A stretch of DNA of 64,000 bases from DASZHJ01 sp035517495 (GTDB taxonomy: Bacteria > Pseudomonadota > Alphaproteobacteria > ATCC43930 > CGMCC-115725), in assembly GCA_035517495.1 (NCBI GenBank), contig DATIYT010000056.1:1-64000 (forward strand), in the 5' to 3' direction. Both the position numbers and the translations under genes were made by a program. A model generated the notes under the pieces. That model was not told where the DNA came from and searched no databases. It saw nothing but the letters and a program-made list of their open reading frames with translations. Positions 17,406-26,469 of the stretch are shown here, in pieces (positions within the stretch are counted from its first letter, which is position 1; each line of letters begins with the position of its first letter).

Positions 17406-18410
17406 TCACCCGCCGAAGAGCTGGGTAAAGCGCTGCTTCAGTGCCTCCGTATCCTTCATCACTTGCGCGTCGTCGATCGGCAGCAGCGTTAATTCATCGG
17501 GATTCGGAAAGCCCGGCGGCGGCGCCACGCCGCGGCGCGCGGGCAGGAAACCCTGGCGCGCCGCCAGCTCCTGCCCTTCCTGCGACAAGATGAAATCCAC
17601 AAACGTCTTGGCGGCGAGCAAATTGTGCGTGCTCTTCAGGATCGCCACCGGTTCGGTGACGGCGCTGACCCCTTCCTCCGGAAAGACGAAATCGACTGGC
17701 GAGCCCTTGGCCTTGGCATTGAGCGCCATGAATTCGACGAGAATGCCGTATTCCTTTTGCCCGCCCGAAACCTGGGTGATGACGGCGCCATTGCCGGGAA
17801 CCGCGATGGCTCCGTTGGCCGCGAGCTTCGCGTAATAATCGGCCCCGAGGGCGGGATCGGCGGAGACCGCCGCCATGTGGATCATTGCCGCCCCCGAATA
17901 GAGCGGGCTCGGCAGCACCACCTGTCCTTTCGCTGCGGGACCGATCAAGTCGAGCCAGGATTTGGGCCGCGGCGCCGCGCGGTTGAAGACGATGCCCGTC
18001 GTGATGAGCTTGGAGCCGAAATAGGTCTTGTCTTTATCGTAGGCTGCCGGCGGAAATGCCGAGACGTCCGCCTCGGGATAGGGCTGCAATCGGTCATCCG
18101 CCTTCAACTGCTCCATGGTCACGGCGTCGGCGATCAGCAGGACATCAGGCTTGGGATCACCCGCGAGAAATTCGGCCGCGAGCTTGTTGATGACTTCGGT
18201 GGTGCCGGAGCGGAACACCTCGACGGCGATCCTCGGATGCACTTTGTTGAAGGCGGCGACGGTCTCGGAGGCGATGCGATCGGGCTGCGAGGTGTACAGT
18301 ACCAGCTTGTCGGACTGCGCCGATGCCCGGGTGCCCCAGGTCCCGAGCGCGAGCATCAGCACCGCAACGATGAAGCGGCTCACTCTTTTCTCTGTGTCCC
18401 TCCGTGTCAC
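17406..18410 (-). CDS. iron-type ABC transporter periplasmic binding protein
   Basis: 334 residues. The GTG at 18410 has GGAGGT five bases upstream; GTG 18383 is an alternative. A signal peptide (about 10-31, cleaved near ASAQS) leads into KLVLYTSQPDRIASETVAAF, the typical opening of FbpA/AfuA-like class 1 binding proteins. A conserved PKPDVLLIADAVTMEQL and YGILVEF follow. It likely binds Fe3+ or a complexed anion for the adjacent fused permease. The first codons overlap a sequence related to the palindromic repeat at 24142-24279, so the N-terminus may have been shaped by a repeat insertion. Confidence 0.85.
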   Translation of the reverse strand: MTRRDTEKRVSRFIVAVLMLALGTWGTRASAQSDKLVLYTSQPDRIASETVAAFNKVHPRIAVEVFRSGTTEVINKLAAEFLAGDPKPDVLLIADAVTMEQLKADDRLQPYPEADVSAFPPAAYDKDKTYFGSKLITTGIVFNRAAPRPKSWLDLIGPAAKGQVVLPSPLYSGAAMIHMAAVSADPALGADYYAKLAANGAIAVPGNGAVITQVSGGQKEYGILVEFMALNAKAKGSPVDFVFPEEGVSAVTEPVAILKSTHNLLAAKTFVDFILSQEGQELAARQGFLPARRGVAPPPGFPNPDELTLLPIDDAQVMKDTEALKQRFTQLFGG

Positions 18411-18472
18411 CCCCGACCTCCCGGCGCTGCGCTGCTAACTTTGTCGCCCGTTATTTACAATTCGATGACGGG

Positions 18473-19309
18473 TCACCTCTCGATGGTGCTCGCCTGCGCG
18501 CTGCTGTCGCTGACGACCCGCAGACCAGCGTTGCGCATCTCGCCGGCGGCGCGCTTCAGGCGCAGGTACGAGCGGACGCTGAAGGGGATCGAGGCGATGT
18601 AAAGAGCGCCGACCGCCAGCAGGGTGAGCCAGGGTTCGGTCGTGAGGAAGGCCGCGAGAGCCCCCACCAGCAGCAATAGCGGTAGCACGTATTCGTGCTG
18701 CACGCGGAAGCGCTTCAGCGCGAAGGTCGGAACCCGGCTCACCATCAACGCCGCCACCGCCGCGATCACGATGGTGTTGAGGTAAGGCGAGCGCCAGAAG
18801 GTGCCGCCGAACTCGAAGCTCGCGAACATCGGAATCATGACCAGCCCGGCGCCTGCCGGCGCCGGCGCGCCGGTGAAGAAGTTGTAGGCATAAGGCGGCA
18901 ATTCCGCGCCGATCTGAGTGTTGAAGCGCGCGAGGCGGAGGCCGCAGCAGACCGCGAAGATCAGCACCACCGCCCAGCCGAAACCCTGGAGCTGGGCCAT
19001 GGTCCAGACGTAGAGCATCACCGCCGGAGCGACACCGAAGCTCACGAAATCCGACAGCGAATCGAGCTGCGCCCCAAAGCTCGACGTGCCCTTGAGCAGG
19101 CGCGCGATCCGGCCGTCGAGCCCGTCGAGGATGCCGGCAACGATGATCGCGGTAACCGCCGCCTCGTACTTGCCCACGATCGCCAAGCGGATCCCGGTCA
19201 TCCCCGCGCAGAGCGCCAGCAGCGTCAGGATGTTCGGGATCATCCGGTTGATCGAGAAGTGCGGCGGGCGAACCCGGACGCGCACGCGCATATGCGGCCG
19301 ACGGAGCAT
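18473..19309 (-). CDS. pssA: CDP-diacylglycerol--serine O-phosphatidyltransferase
   Basis: 278 residues from ATG 19309, overlapping the psd stop as ATGA. The CDP-alcohol phosphotransferase signature is intact: DGLDGRIARLLKG followed by SSFGAQLDSLSD with the expected Asp spacing. About eight membrane segments are present. It makes phosphatidylserine from CDP-diacylglycerol and serine in the cytoplasmic membrane, the step before Psd. Length and gene order are normal for alphaproteobacterial psd-pssA operons. Confidence 0.95.
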   Translation of the reverse strand: MLRRPHMRVRVRVRPPHFSINRMIPNILTLLALCAGMTGIRLAIVGKYEAAVTAIIVAGILDGLDGRIARLLKGTSSFGAQLDSLSDFVSFGVAPAVMLYVWTMAQLQGFGWAVVLIFAVCCGLRLARFNTQIGAELPPYAYNFFTGAPAPAGAGLVMIPMFASFEFGGTFWRSPYLNTIVIAAVAALMVSRVPTFALKRFRVQHEYVLPLLLLVGALAAFLTTEPWLTLLAVGALYIASIPFSVRSYLRLKRAAGEMRNAGLRVVSDSSAQASTIER

Positions 19310-19998
19310 CAGTTCATCCTTCCTTGGCGCGCGAGTTCCCGCGAGACCGCATCGGCGATCACGGTCTCGCCGCCCAGCACGCGCTGTCCCGGCGCCACCA
19401 GCGGTGCCCACTCGGCGGGCAGGTAAACGTCGGTGCGGCTGCCGAAGCGGATCAAGCCGAAGCGCTCGCCGGTCGCGACCTCCTGGCCCTCGGTCAAGCG
19501 GCAGACGATGCGACGCGCGATCAGTCCCGCGATCTGCACCACCGCGATGTCCGGTCCTTCAATGGAGGCGATGCGGATCGCCATTTGCTCGTTGTCCTCG
19601 CTTGCCCGGTTATGCGCCGCGTTCAAGAAGCGTCCCTTGCGGTATGCGAGCTTGCGTACCACGCCCGCGAGTGGCACCCGGTTCACGTGAACGTCGAACA
19701 CATTCAGAAAGATACCGATCCGCATCATCGGCGCCGTGCCCATGCCCAGCTCCGCGGGCGGCGGCGCCTGATCCGCCACCAGCACCATCCCGTCGGCGGG
19801 GCTCACCACCAGACCGGGCCGGAGCGGCGTGACCCGCCAGGGATCGCGAAAGAAATAGGCGATCCAGAGCGTCGCCGCCAGGGCCAGCCACCCGAGCGCG
19901 ACCAAGTGCACCGAGAACGCGACCAGTGTCAGCACGGCACCGAGCGCGATGAAGCGCCAGCCGTCGGGATGGATCGGGGCTAGGACGGATTTCCACAT
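19309..19998 (-). CDS. psd: phosphatidylserine decarboxylase proenzyme
   Basis: 229 residues from ATG 19998. It is of the short (PSD-A) type: an N-terminal membrane part, VVSPADGMV, GIFLNVFDVHVNR, and the self-cleavage site IRFGS, where Ser187 becomes the pyruvoyl group. It converts phosphatidylserine to phosphatidylethanolamine. It is the first gene of the psd-pssA operon and is divergent from ggt across 192 bases that must hold both promoters. Confidence 0.95.
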   Translation of the reverse strand: MWKSVLAPIHPDGWRFIALGAVLTLVAFSVHLVALGWLALAATLWIAYFFRDPWRVTPLRPGLVVSPADGMVLVADQAPPPAELGMGTAPMMRIGIFLNVFDVHVNRVPLAGVVRKLAYRKGRFLNAAHNRASEDNEQMAIRIASIEGPDIAVVQIAGLIARRIVCRLTEGQEVATGERFGLIRFGSRTDVYLPAEWAPLVAPGQRVLGGETVIADAVSRELARQGRMN

Positions 19999-20190
19999 AA
20001 GTTGCGGGCCGCTCGAAAGTCTTTCTGGCGCCGAAAAGCCTCGGCGCGGCCGCACCTTAGCGGAAAAGGCGCGGGCGGACCATGGCGGCGCGGAATTGGA
20101 AGGGCTCGCGCTGAACCGGGGCCGCCCTGGCGCCGCCTATCGCGAATGGCTACCCTCGCCACCATAACCGCTCCTTGGGGAGAACTTGCC

Positions 20191-21960
20191 ATGCGGCTGC
20201 ATCGCCTACTTGCACTGATCACGCTGGGGACATTCATGGCGAGCCCGGCGTTGGCGCAGCAGGACCGCTCCCAGGCGCGCTCGATGGTGATCAGCGAGGG
20301 CGGCATCGTCGCGGCCGAGCAGCCGCTGGCGGCGCAGATCGGCGCGGCGGTGCTGGCGTCGGGCGGCAATGCCGTCGACGCGGCAGTCGCTACCAACGCT
20401 GCCATGGGCGTGCTCGTGCCGATGAGCAACGGCATCGGCGGCGATCTGTTCGCAATCGTTTACGAGGCGAAGAGCGGCAAGCTCTATGGCGTCAATGCCT
20501 CGGGCTGGGCGCCCAAGAACCTCACGCCCGAGCATCTCGCCGAAAAGGGCGCAACCAAGATGCCCGGCCGCGGCATCGATTCCGTGACTGTGCCGGGAAC
20601 GGTCGCGGGTTGGGACATGCTGCTCGCGCGCTTCGGGCGCAAGACCCTGAAGGAGGCGCTCTCGCCCTCGATCGCGCTTGCCGAGCGCGGCTTTCCCGTT
20701 ACCGAATTCGTGCACGATCTCTGGGCCGCCAGCGAGAAGACGCTCGCCGCCGACCCCGATGCGGCGCATCTTTATCTGCCGGAAGGTCACGCCCCCGCGG
20801 TCGGCGAAATCTTCCGCAATCCCGACCTCGCTCAATCCTACCGCGAGATCGCGATCGGCGGCCGGAATGCGTTCTACAAGGGGCCGATCGCGGTGCAGAT
20901 CGTCGCGGCCTCGAAGGCCCATGGCGGCACGATGACGCTAGCCGACCTCGCACAGTACGACGCCGAATGGGCGACGCCGCTTTCGATCAACTATCGCGGC
21001 TGGACCGTCTACGAAATGCCGCCCAACGGCCAGGGCATCGCGGCGCTCGAAATGCTGAACATCATGGAGACGTTTCCGCTGAGCGACTGGGGCCACAACA
21101 GCGCCAAGTCGCTCCACGCGATGATCGAGGCGAAGAAGCTCGCCTATGCCGACATGATCCGCTTCGACGCCGACCCGCATTTCGCCAAGATGCCGCTGAT
21201 GCGGCTCTTGTCGAAGAACTTTGCCCAGGAGCGAGCCAAGGCGATCGACCCCGCGCACGCCGCGTGCAACGTGGGTCCCGCAACCGAGCTCGCGGGCGCC
21301 GATACCATCTATCTCAGCGTCGTCGACCGCGACGGCAATATGGTGTCGCTGATCCAAAGCAATTTCGCGAGCGTCGGATTCGGATCAGGGGTGGTGGCGG
21401 CGGGCGCGGGCTTCGCCCTGCAGAATCGCGGCGGCTTATTCTCGCTTGATCCGAAAAGCCCCAACTTGCTGGCAGGGCACAAACGCCCCGTGCACACGAT
21501 CATTCCGGCCTTCATGGAAAAGGGCGATCAGCGCATCGCCTTCGGCATCATGGGCGGCTGGAACCAATCCCAGGCTCACGCGCAATTCGTCTCGAACGTC
21601 GTCGATTTCCACATGAACATACAGGCCGCGCTCGAGGCCGCGCGATTCTCCAAGGACACATTCCAGGGCTGCGACGTGCAGATCGAAGACCGCGTCCCAG
21701 CCGAGGTGCGTGAGCAGCTGACGACGCTTGGGCACGAGATCCAGTTGCGCGGCGATTTCGCGCCTGCCGCGACCGGCGGCGGGCAGGCGATGTTGCGTGA
21801 CTTTGCTACGGGCGTCAACTATGGCGCTTCCGATCCCCGCAAGGACGGCGAAGCCGTGCCGCAACCGCCGGTTCTCAAGACGGTGAGCGAAGGCGCTGCT
21901 CCAGCGCCGCAATCCGCTCCTCATAGGCGGCGATCACCGGCGCAAGCTCCCGCTGACTGA
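20191..21960 (+). CDS. ggt: gamma-glutamyltransferase, periplasmic
   Basis: 589 residues; ATG with GGGGAGAA upstream. A signal peptide ends near ASPALAQ. The Ntn-hydrolase proenzyme fold is clear: GGNAVDAAVATNAAMGV near the start and NRGGLFSL late. The autoprocessing threonine lies at the DTIYLSVVD junction (Thr372), matching the TTHxSVVD of the family with relaxed neighbours. It cleaves glutathione and other gamma-glutamyl compounds in the periplasm. The last 86 bases overlap the convergent PNPOx-like gene, and the final 20 or so residues are low-complexity (Pro/Ala/Arg), probably an extension of the usual end. Confidence 0.92.
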   Translation: MRLHRLLALITLGTFMASPALAQQDRSQARSMVISEGGIVAAEQPLAAQIGAAVLASGGNAVDAAVATNAAMGVLVPMSNGIGGDLFAIVYEAKSGKLYGVNASGWAPKNLTPEHLAEKGATKMPGRGIDSVTVPGTVAGWDMLLARFGRKTLKEALSPSIALAERGFPVTEFVHDLWAASEKTLAADPDAAHLYLPEGHAPAVGEIFRNPDLAQSYREIAIGGRNAFYKGPIAVQIVAASKAHGGTMTLADLAQYDAEWATPLSINYRGWTVYEMPPNGQGIAALEMLNIMETFPLSDWGHNSAKSLHAMIEAKKLAYADMIRFDADPHFAKMPLMRLLSKNFAQERAKAIDPAHAACNVGPATELAGADTIYLSVVDRDGNMVSLIQSNFASVGFGSGVVAAGAGFALQNRGGLFSLDPKSPNLLAGHKRPVHTIIPAFMEKGDQRIAFGIMGGWNQSQAHAQFVSNVVDFHMNIQAALEAARFSKDTFQGCDVQIEDRVPAEVREQLTTLGHEIQLRGDFAPAATGGGQAMLRDFATGVNYGASDPRKDGEAVPQPPVLKTVSEGAAPAPQSAPHRRRSPAQAPAD

Positions 21961-22471
21961 AGCGGCGGGGGATGTGCTGGTTGCAGTTGAGGTCCCAAGC
22001 CTCGACGTGAATGCGGATGAGGCGTTCGGGCTGCGCGTCGTAGCCCTTGGGCATCAAGGCCGCCGCCTGCGCCGGATCCTCGATCACTTCGGCGCGACCC
22101 CAAATCTTGAGCCGGCGGGCGGCTGCCCAATCCATCAGGAACAGCATCACGCGGTCGTTGGCGTCGAGATTGCCGACGCTCAAATACTGTCGATTTCCCG
22201 CATAGTCGGCGAAGGCGAGGGTGTGCGGATCGATCACGCGCAGAAACCCCGGCAGGCCGCCGCGGTGTTGGATATAGGGCCAACCCTCGGGCGTCGCGGT
22301 TGCAAGGAAGAAGCTGTCGCGTGCCTCGATGTACTGCGCGAGTTCCGGCGTCAGCGTGTCGTTGGGGGTGCCGCGCGTCTCCAGCCGCTCGACATGGGCG
22401 CGAGCGCCGTTCCGGCGCTGCGCTTCCTTGACCGAATCGGTGAAGGCGATACGGGTGAAAGCGCGGGTCAT
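21875..22471 (-). CDS. pyridoxamine 5'-phosphate oxidase-like flavoprotein
   Basis: 198 residues from ATG 22471, overlapping the stop of the GST gene as ATGA. It has the split-barrel flavin-binding fold: ARDSFFLATATPEGWPYIQH, VIDPHTLAFADYAGNRQY and MDWAAARRLKIWGRAE. These proteins are related to PNPOx but usually act as general FMN/F420-type reductases or detoxifying enzymes. Coupling to a glutathione transferase and a divergent LysR regulator suggests stress or detoxification. Confidence 0.85.
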   Translation of the reverse strand: MTRAFTRIAFTDSVKEAQRRNGARAHVERLETRGTPNDTLTPELAQYIEARDSFFLATATPEGWPYIQHRGGLPGFLRVIDPHTLAFADYAGNRQYLSVGNLDANDRVMLFLMDWAAARRLKIWGRAEVIEDPAQAAALMPKGYDAQPERLIRIHVEAWDLNCNQHIPRRFSQRELAPVIAAYEERIAALEQRLRSPS

Positions 22472-23124
22472 GAGGCGCGGCTCTCGGGCCAGGGGATGAC
22501 GCGCCCCACTTCCGCGGTGATCGGCACGTGGCGCGGCTGGGCGCGGATACGATCGAACCAAGCGGTGACCGCGGAATATTGGTCGAGCCGGTAACCGGCT
22601 TCTTCGGCGAGGTGGCTGTAGCCGTAAAGCGCGATGTCGGCGATGGTGTAGAACTCGCCCGCGGCGAACGATCGCCGTGCCAGATGGCGATCAAGGATAG
22701 TAAGGGCAAGATTGCCCGCTTCGCGCCTGCGTTCGATCTCGGTCGCGCGCTGATCGCCAATGCCCAGCATGGTGATCCAAAAACGCAGCGAGCCGATATT
22801 GGGCTCGATCCGGTATTGCTCGAAGTTCATCCACTGGAGGACTTGGGCGCGGGTCCACCGGTCCTGCGGCAGAAACGTGCTGTCCTGGGCGAGAAACCAG
22901 AGGATCGCATTCGACTCCGCGAGCACCCGGCCATCCTCCATCTCGATGAACGGGACCTGACCCAAGGGGTTGCGCGCGCGGAAGCGCTCGGTGCGCGTCT
23001 CACCACCCAGCAAATCAACGTCGATCCGCTCGAAGTCGATTCCGAGTTGCGTCAGCAGCAGATTGACCTTGTAGGAGTTGCCCGAGTCCGGGTCATTGTA
23101 GAGGCGAAGCATGGGCATCACCAT
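22468..23124 (-). CDS. glutathione S-transferase family protein
   Basis: 218 residues; in-frame start codons at 23124, 23118 and 23112 cannot be separated. The N-terminal thioredoxin-like domain starts MLRLYNDPDSGNSYKVNLLL and has the cis-Pro and glutathione-binding region GQVPFIEMEDGRVLAESNAI. The C-terminal helical domain shows YTIADIALYGYSHLAEEAGY. It should conjugate or reduce small electrophiles in the cytoplasm. It is divergently arranged with the LysR regulator, 100 bases away. Confidence 0.9.
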   Translation of the reverse strand: MVMPMLRLYNDPDSGNSYKVNLLLTQLGIDFERIDVDLLGGETRTERFRARNPLGQVPFIEMEDGRVLAESNAILWFLAQDSTFLPQDRWTRAQVLQWMNFEQYRIEPNIGSLRFWITMLGIGDQRATEIERRREAGNLALTILDRHLARRSFAAGEFYTIADIALYGYSHLAEEAGYRLDQYSAVTAWFDRIRAQPRHVPITAEVGRVIPWPESRAS

Positions 23125-23224
23125 CGTTAGAAGTCGTCACAGTCAGTCAACAGGTAAGCTCCATTTAGTAGGGCTACAAACGAAAGCTTTTGACGTCGAG
23201 TGTGAATAAAACTAACTGTAAACG

Positions 23225-24118
23225 ATGGTCCAACACCTTCCGCCCCTCTCCGCGCTCCGCGCCTTCGAGGCGGCGGCTCGGCATCTCAATTTCACCAGGG
23301 CCGCTGAGGAATTGCATCTGACGCATGGCGCAATCAGCCACCAGATGAAAGCGCTGGAGGCGCAACTCGGTGTGACCTTGTTTCGTCGCGAGCGCCGGCG
23401 TCTGCTCCTCACCGACGCCGGACAGCGTTTCGCGGCGCGCGTGCGAGGGATACTCAGCGAGCTTGCGGAGAGCGTCGCCGCGATCGCTGGCAAGCCGGAC
23501 CCGCGGGTGCTGACCGTGAGCGTGCTGCCGAGCTTTGCGTCGCGCTGGCTAATTCCGCGCCTCGCCTCGTTCCAGCGCCGCCAACCCGAGATCGACGTGC
23601 ATGTGAGCGCGAGCCACGCGCTCGCGGAATTCGGCGCCGGCGGCGTCGACCTGGCGATCCGTTTTGGGCGCGGCGGTTGGCCGGGTGTCGTCGCCGAAAA
23701 GCTGTTCGACGAAGAGGTATTCCCGGTGGCGAGCCCCAAGCTCGCGGGTGGTCGATGGCCGCTGAAGCCCCAGGAGCTCGACCGCTTCATTTTGCTGCGC
23801 AGCGAACGCGAGCCCTGGCGTCCGTGGTTTCGCGCCATGAACCTCGCGCTGGAAGAGCCGCAGCGCGGGCCGATCTTCAGCGACGAGATCCTGATGCTGC
23901 AGGCGGCGGAGCAGGGCCTTGGCATCGCGCTCGCGCGCGGCGCGATTGCGGCGCCGGAGATCGCTGCCGGCAGATTGGTGCGGCTGTTTCCGGAGCGCGT
24001 CCCGCCGCGCTCCGCCTATTACCTGGTTTATCCCCGCGCCCACGCCGCTTTGCCGACGGTCGCGGCATTCCGTGAGTGGATCATGGGCGAGACGACACGA
24101 TCCTCGCGCAAGGGGTGA
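23225..24118 (+). CDS. LysR-family transcriptional regulator, GcvA-like
   Basis: 297 residues. The N-terminal winged helix-turn-helix (about 6-65) reads ALRAFEAAARHLNFTRAAEE then HGAISHQMKALEAQLGVTLF, the GcvA subgroup pattern. The rest is a periplasmic-binding-like effector domain ending in an AAFREWI segment typical of this group. It probably controls the divergent GST/PNPOx-like operon through the 23125-23224 intergenic interval. It is not adjacent to the glycine cleavage genes, so GcvA similarity should not be read as function. Confidence 0.9.
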   Translation: MVQHLPPLSALRAFEAAARHLNFTRAAEELHLTHGAISHQMKALEAQLGVTLFRRERRRLLLTDAGQRFAARVRGILSELAESVAAIAGKPDPRVLTVSVLPSFASRWLIPRLASFQRRQPEIDVHVSASHALAEFGAGGVDLAIRFGRGGWPGVVAEKLFDEEVFPVASPKLAGGRWPLKPQELDRFILLRSEREPWRPWFRAMNLALEEPQRGPIFSDEILMLQAAEQGLGIALARGAIAAPEIAAGRLVRLFPERVPPRSAYYLVYPRAHAALPTVAAFREWIMGETTRSSRKG

Positions 24119-24141
24119 TAACCAGAATTTTAGTTGAACAA

Positions 24142-24279
24142 GATTCACCACAGAGGCACGGAGGACACAGAGGTCGCTTTGTCCCCCCGCTCCCGCGGAA
24201 GCGCCCCTGGTCAAGTTTCGCCTGAACCGAAATGGTTCGAGTTATGAACTCCGTGCCCTCCGTGTCTCTGTGGTGAATC
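24142..24279. repeat. inverted repeat with 31-base arms (MITE/REP-like)
   Basis: Arms 24142-24172 and 24249-24279 are reverse complements with three mismatches; they carry the core CACAGAGGCACGGAGGACAC. A 76-base middle part separates them. This GTGTCCTCCGTG-type sequence recurs between genes in many bacteria. A related copy lies at 18388-18410. The element fills most of the 24119-24372 gap between the LysR gene and the membrane-protein operon; nothing else is visible there. Confidence 0.7.
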
Positions 24280-24372
24280 TGTCGGTACCCGGAGTTCGGT
24301 CGTTGAAAATTCGGTCCCGGCACTCGAATAAAGTTCCACGACGGAGTTTAGTGCTCGGAATTCGTCGTAACG

Positions 24373-26469
24373 CTACCGCCCCTCGCGCCGCCAGGCCGCG
24401 ATGAAGGCGCCGAGCGCCAGCAATAGCGCGAGCGCGCCCGGCAGCAGCGGTGTTTCGTGCACGCCCGTCACCACGTAATCGCCGTTAGCACGCAGCCCGA
24501 GCCAGCCGTGCCCCGCGGCGCTGCGGTCATGGTCGACGCGGCGTATCTCGGGGAGCCGGCCGTCGCCGATCCAGAACAGGCCCCCGCCCGTCGCCGCGAC
24601 CGCGGGACCGAGTTTCTCGTCGGTCGCGCGCACGTCGGAGAATTCGATCGGGTTGAGCGCACCCGCCGCGGCGAGTGCGTTGCGGATCCCGTCGGTCAGA
24701 CGGTAGAGCCCGCTCTCATTGATCGGCATGGTGGCGACGCTGCGGCCGCCGCTCTCAGGCGTCAACGTCACCGAGCGCATGATGCCGTCGGGTCCGGTGA
24801 CGCGCACCGGCTGATCGTCAGGCTCCAGCGTCTGGCGCGTGATCACGAGGCGATTGCCCTCGACCTTCGCGCTTAACGAATTCTCTTCGAGCTCGGGCTC
24901 CTTCATCAGCCAATAGAGAATGCGGCGCAGCAGCTCCGCTTGCGGTCCGCCGCCCTCGAAGCCGCGCGTCCAAAGCCACATCTGGTCCGAGAGCAGCTCC
25001 GCGACCCGGCCGTCGCCGACCCTATCCAAGACCAGCAGGGGCTCGTTGTTGACGCCGTCCATCACCACGGTGCCGCTCTTCGCCTGCGCGTCCACGTGAC
25101 GGAACCAGCGGCCCCAGCGCGGGTTCTTCGCGTCGGCGCCGGTGCCGCCCGGGAGATCGTCGGTTACCGGATGACGCAGGCCTTGCGCCGAGATCGTGGG
25201 CTTAAATCCCTGCTCGAAGACCTGACCCGAAGGCTCTGCCGGCATCACCGCGCTTAGCGGCGTGCGGTAGAGCCCCATGGGCGTGCCCTCGCCTGGTCCC
25301 GCCGACACCAGCAGCGCGCCGCCCTTGCGCACATAGTTGACGATGTTGTCGAGATAGGCCATCGGCAGCACGCCGCGGCGCTCGTAACGGTCGAAGATCA
25401 CGAGATCGAACTCGTCGAGCTTCACGTCGAAGAGTTCGCGGATCGGGAAGGCGATCAGCGACAGCTCCTTGATCGGTGTGCCGTCCTGCTTTTCCGGCGG
25501 CCGCAAGATCGTGAAGTGAATGAGATCGACGGAGGGGTCGGATTTCAGGATGTTGCGCCAGGTCCGCTCGCCCTGATGCGGCTCGCCACTCACCAGCAGC
25601 ACCTTGAGCCGGTCGCGGACGCCGTTCACCACGAAGGCCGCGCGCTTGTTCTCGAGCGTGAGCACATGCGGCCCGGGATCGACCTCGACCTCGACCACGT
25701 TGGGACCGCCATGGTCGATCGGAATGTGGAGCTGCTGATCGCGGCCGATCGGCACCATCATGGTGCGGGTCTGCCCGCCGTCCTTGCGCACCGTGAGCCG
25801 AGCGCTGCCGGCGGGCTGCGTGAGGCTGTCGGGCAAGTCATCGACGCGGAACGTCACGACCGCGTCCTTGCCGACGAGGCCGAAGCTCGGAGCCTCCTTG
25901 ACCAGCAGCCGCCGATCCTGCTCGCCGGGGTTGCCGGTGATGAGCGCGTGCAGCGGCGCTCCGAGCTCGATGCGGTCCTTTGCCGGTACGTCGTGCACCT
26001 GGCCGTCGGTGATCATGATGGCGCCGGCAACGCGCTGGCGCGGCACGTCGGCGAGCGAGTGCTGCAGCGCGCTGTAGAGGCGGGTGCCTTCGTCGAAGAG
26101 GCCGCCACCGGCATCGGGAGCGCCGGCATGAACGACGCGTACGTCGAGGTCGGGGAATTGCTTGAGCCGTTCCGTCACCTTGTCGAGCGCATCGTCGGCG
26201 AGGCGCCGGCGGTCGCCGATCCGCATGCTCGGAGAGTCATCCACCACCACGACAGCGACGTCGCGCTGCGGCTTCCGATCCTCCTGGATCAACGAGGGAT
26301 CGGCGAGGATCAGCAGCAGCATCGCCGAGGCGAGCGTGCGCCAGAGCGTGCCGCGCGCGCGACGCCACGCGCCGAAGGCCAGCGCCAGCAGCGCCAACAC
26401 ACCGAATCCCACGATCGCCCACCAGGGCAGCAGCGGCGTTGCCGCGAGGGTGAATCCCGCGACGCTCAT
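24373..26469 (-). CDS. VWA/glutamine-amidotransferase-like membrane protein of the MoxR operon
   Basis: 698 residues. Two membrane segments at the N-terminus (about 14-60) and one at the C-terminus (about 675-692) enclose a large domain. Near residue 75 is VVVVDDSPSM, like the DxSxS metal-binding (MIDAS) motif of von Willebrand A domains. The middle (about 310-500) resembles class I glutamine-amidotransferase-like folds (VLLVSGEPHQGERTW, VRKGGALLVSAGPGEGTPMG). It starts inside the previous gene's stop (ATGA), so it is the last gene of a MoxR-DUF58-DUF4159 operon. These operons are linked to envelope stability or chaperone-like roles; the function is unproven. Confidence 0.75.
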   Translation of the reverse strand: MSVAGFTLAATPLLPWWAIVGFGVLALLALAFGAWRRARGTLWRTLASAMLLLILADPSLIQEDRKPQRDVAVVVVDDSPSMRIGDRRRLADDALDKVTERLKQFPDLDVRVVHAGAPDAGGGLFDEGTRLYSALQHSLADVPRQRVAGAIMITDGQVHDVPAKDRIELGAPLHALITGNPGEQDRRLLVKEAPSFGLVGKDAVVTFRVDDLPDSLTQPAGSARLTVRKDGGQTRTMMVPIGRDQQLHIPIDHGGPNVVEVEVDPGPHVLTLENKRAAFVVNGVRDRLKVLLVSGEPHQGERTWRNILKSDPSVDLIHFTILRPPEKQDGTPIKELSLIAFPIRELFDVKLDEFDLVIFDRYERRGVLPMAYLDNIVNYVRKGGALLVSAGPGEGTPMGLYRTPLSAVMPAEPSGQVFEQGFKPTISAQGLRHPVTDDLPGGTGADAKNPRWGRWFRHVDAQAKSGTVVMDGVNNEPLLVLDRVGDGRVAELLSDQMWLWTRGFEGGGPQAELLRRILYWLMKEPELEENSLSAKVEGNRLVITRQTLEPDDQPVRVTGPDGIMRSVTLTPESGGRSVATMPINESGLYRLTDGIRNALAAAGALNPIEFSDVRATDEKLGPAVAATGGGLFWIGDGRLPEIRRVDHDRSAAGHGWLGLRANGDYVVTGVHETPLLPGALALLLALGAFIAAWRREGR

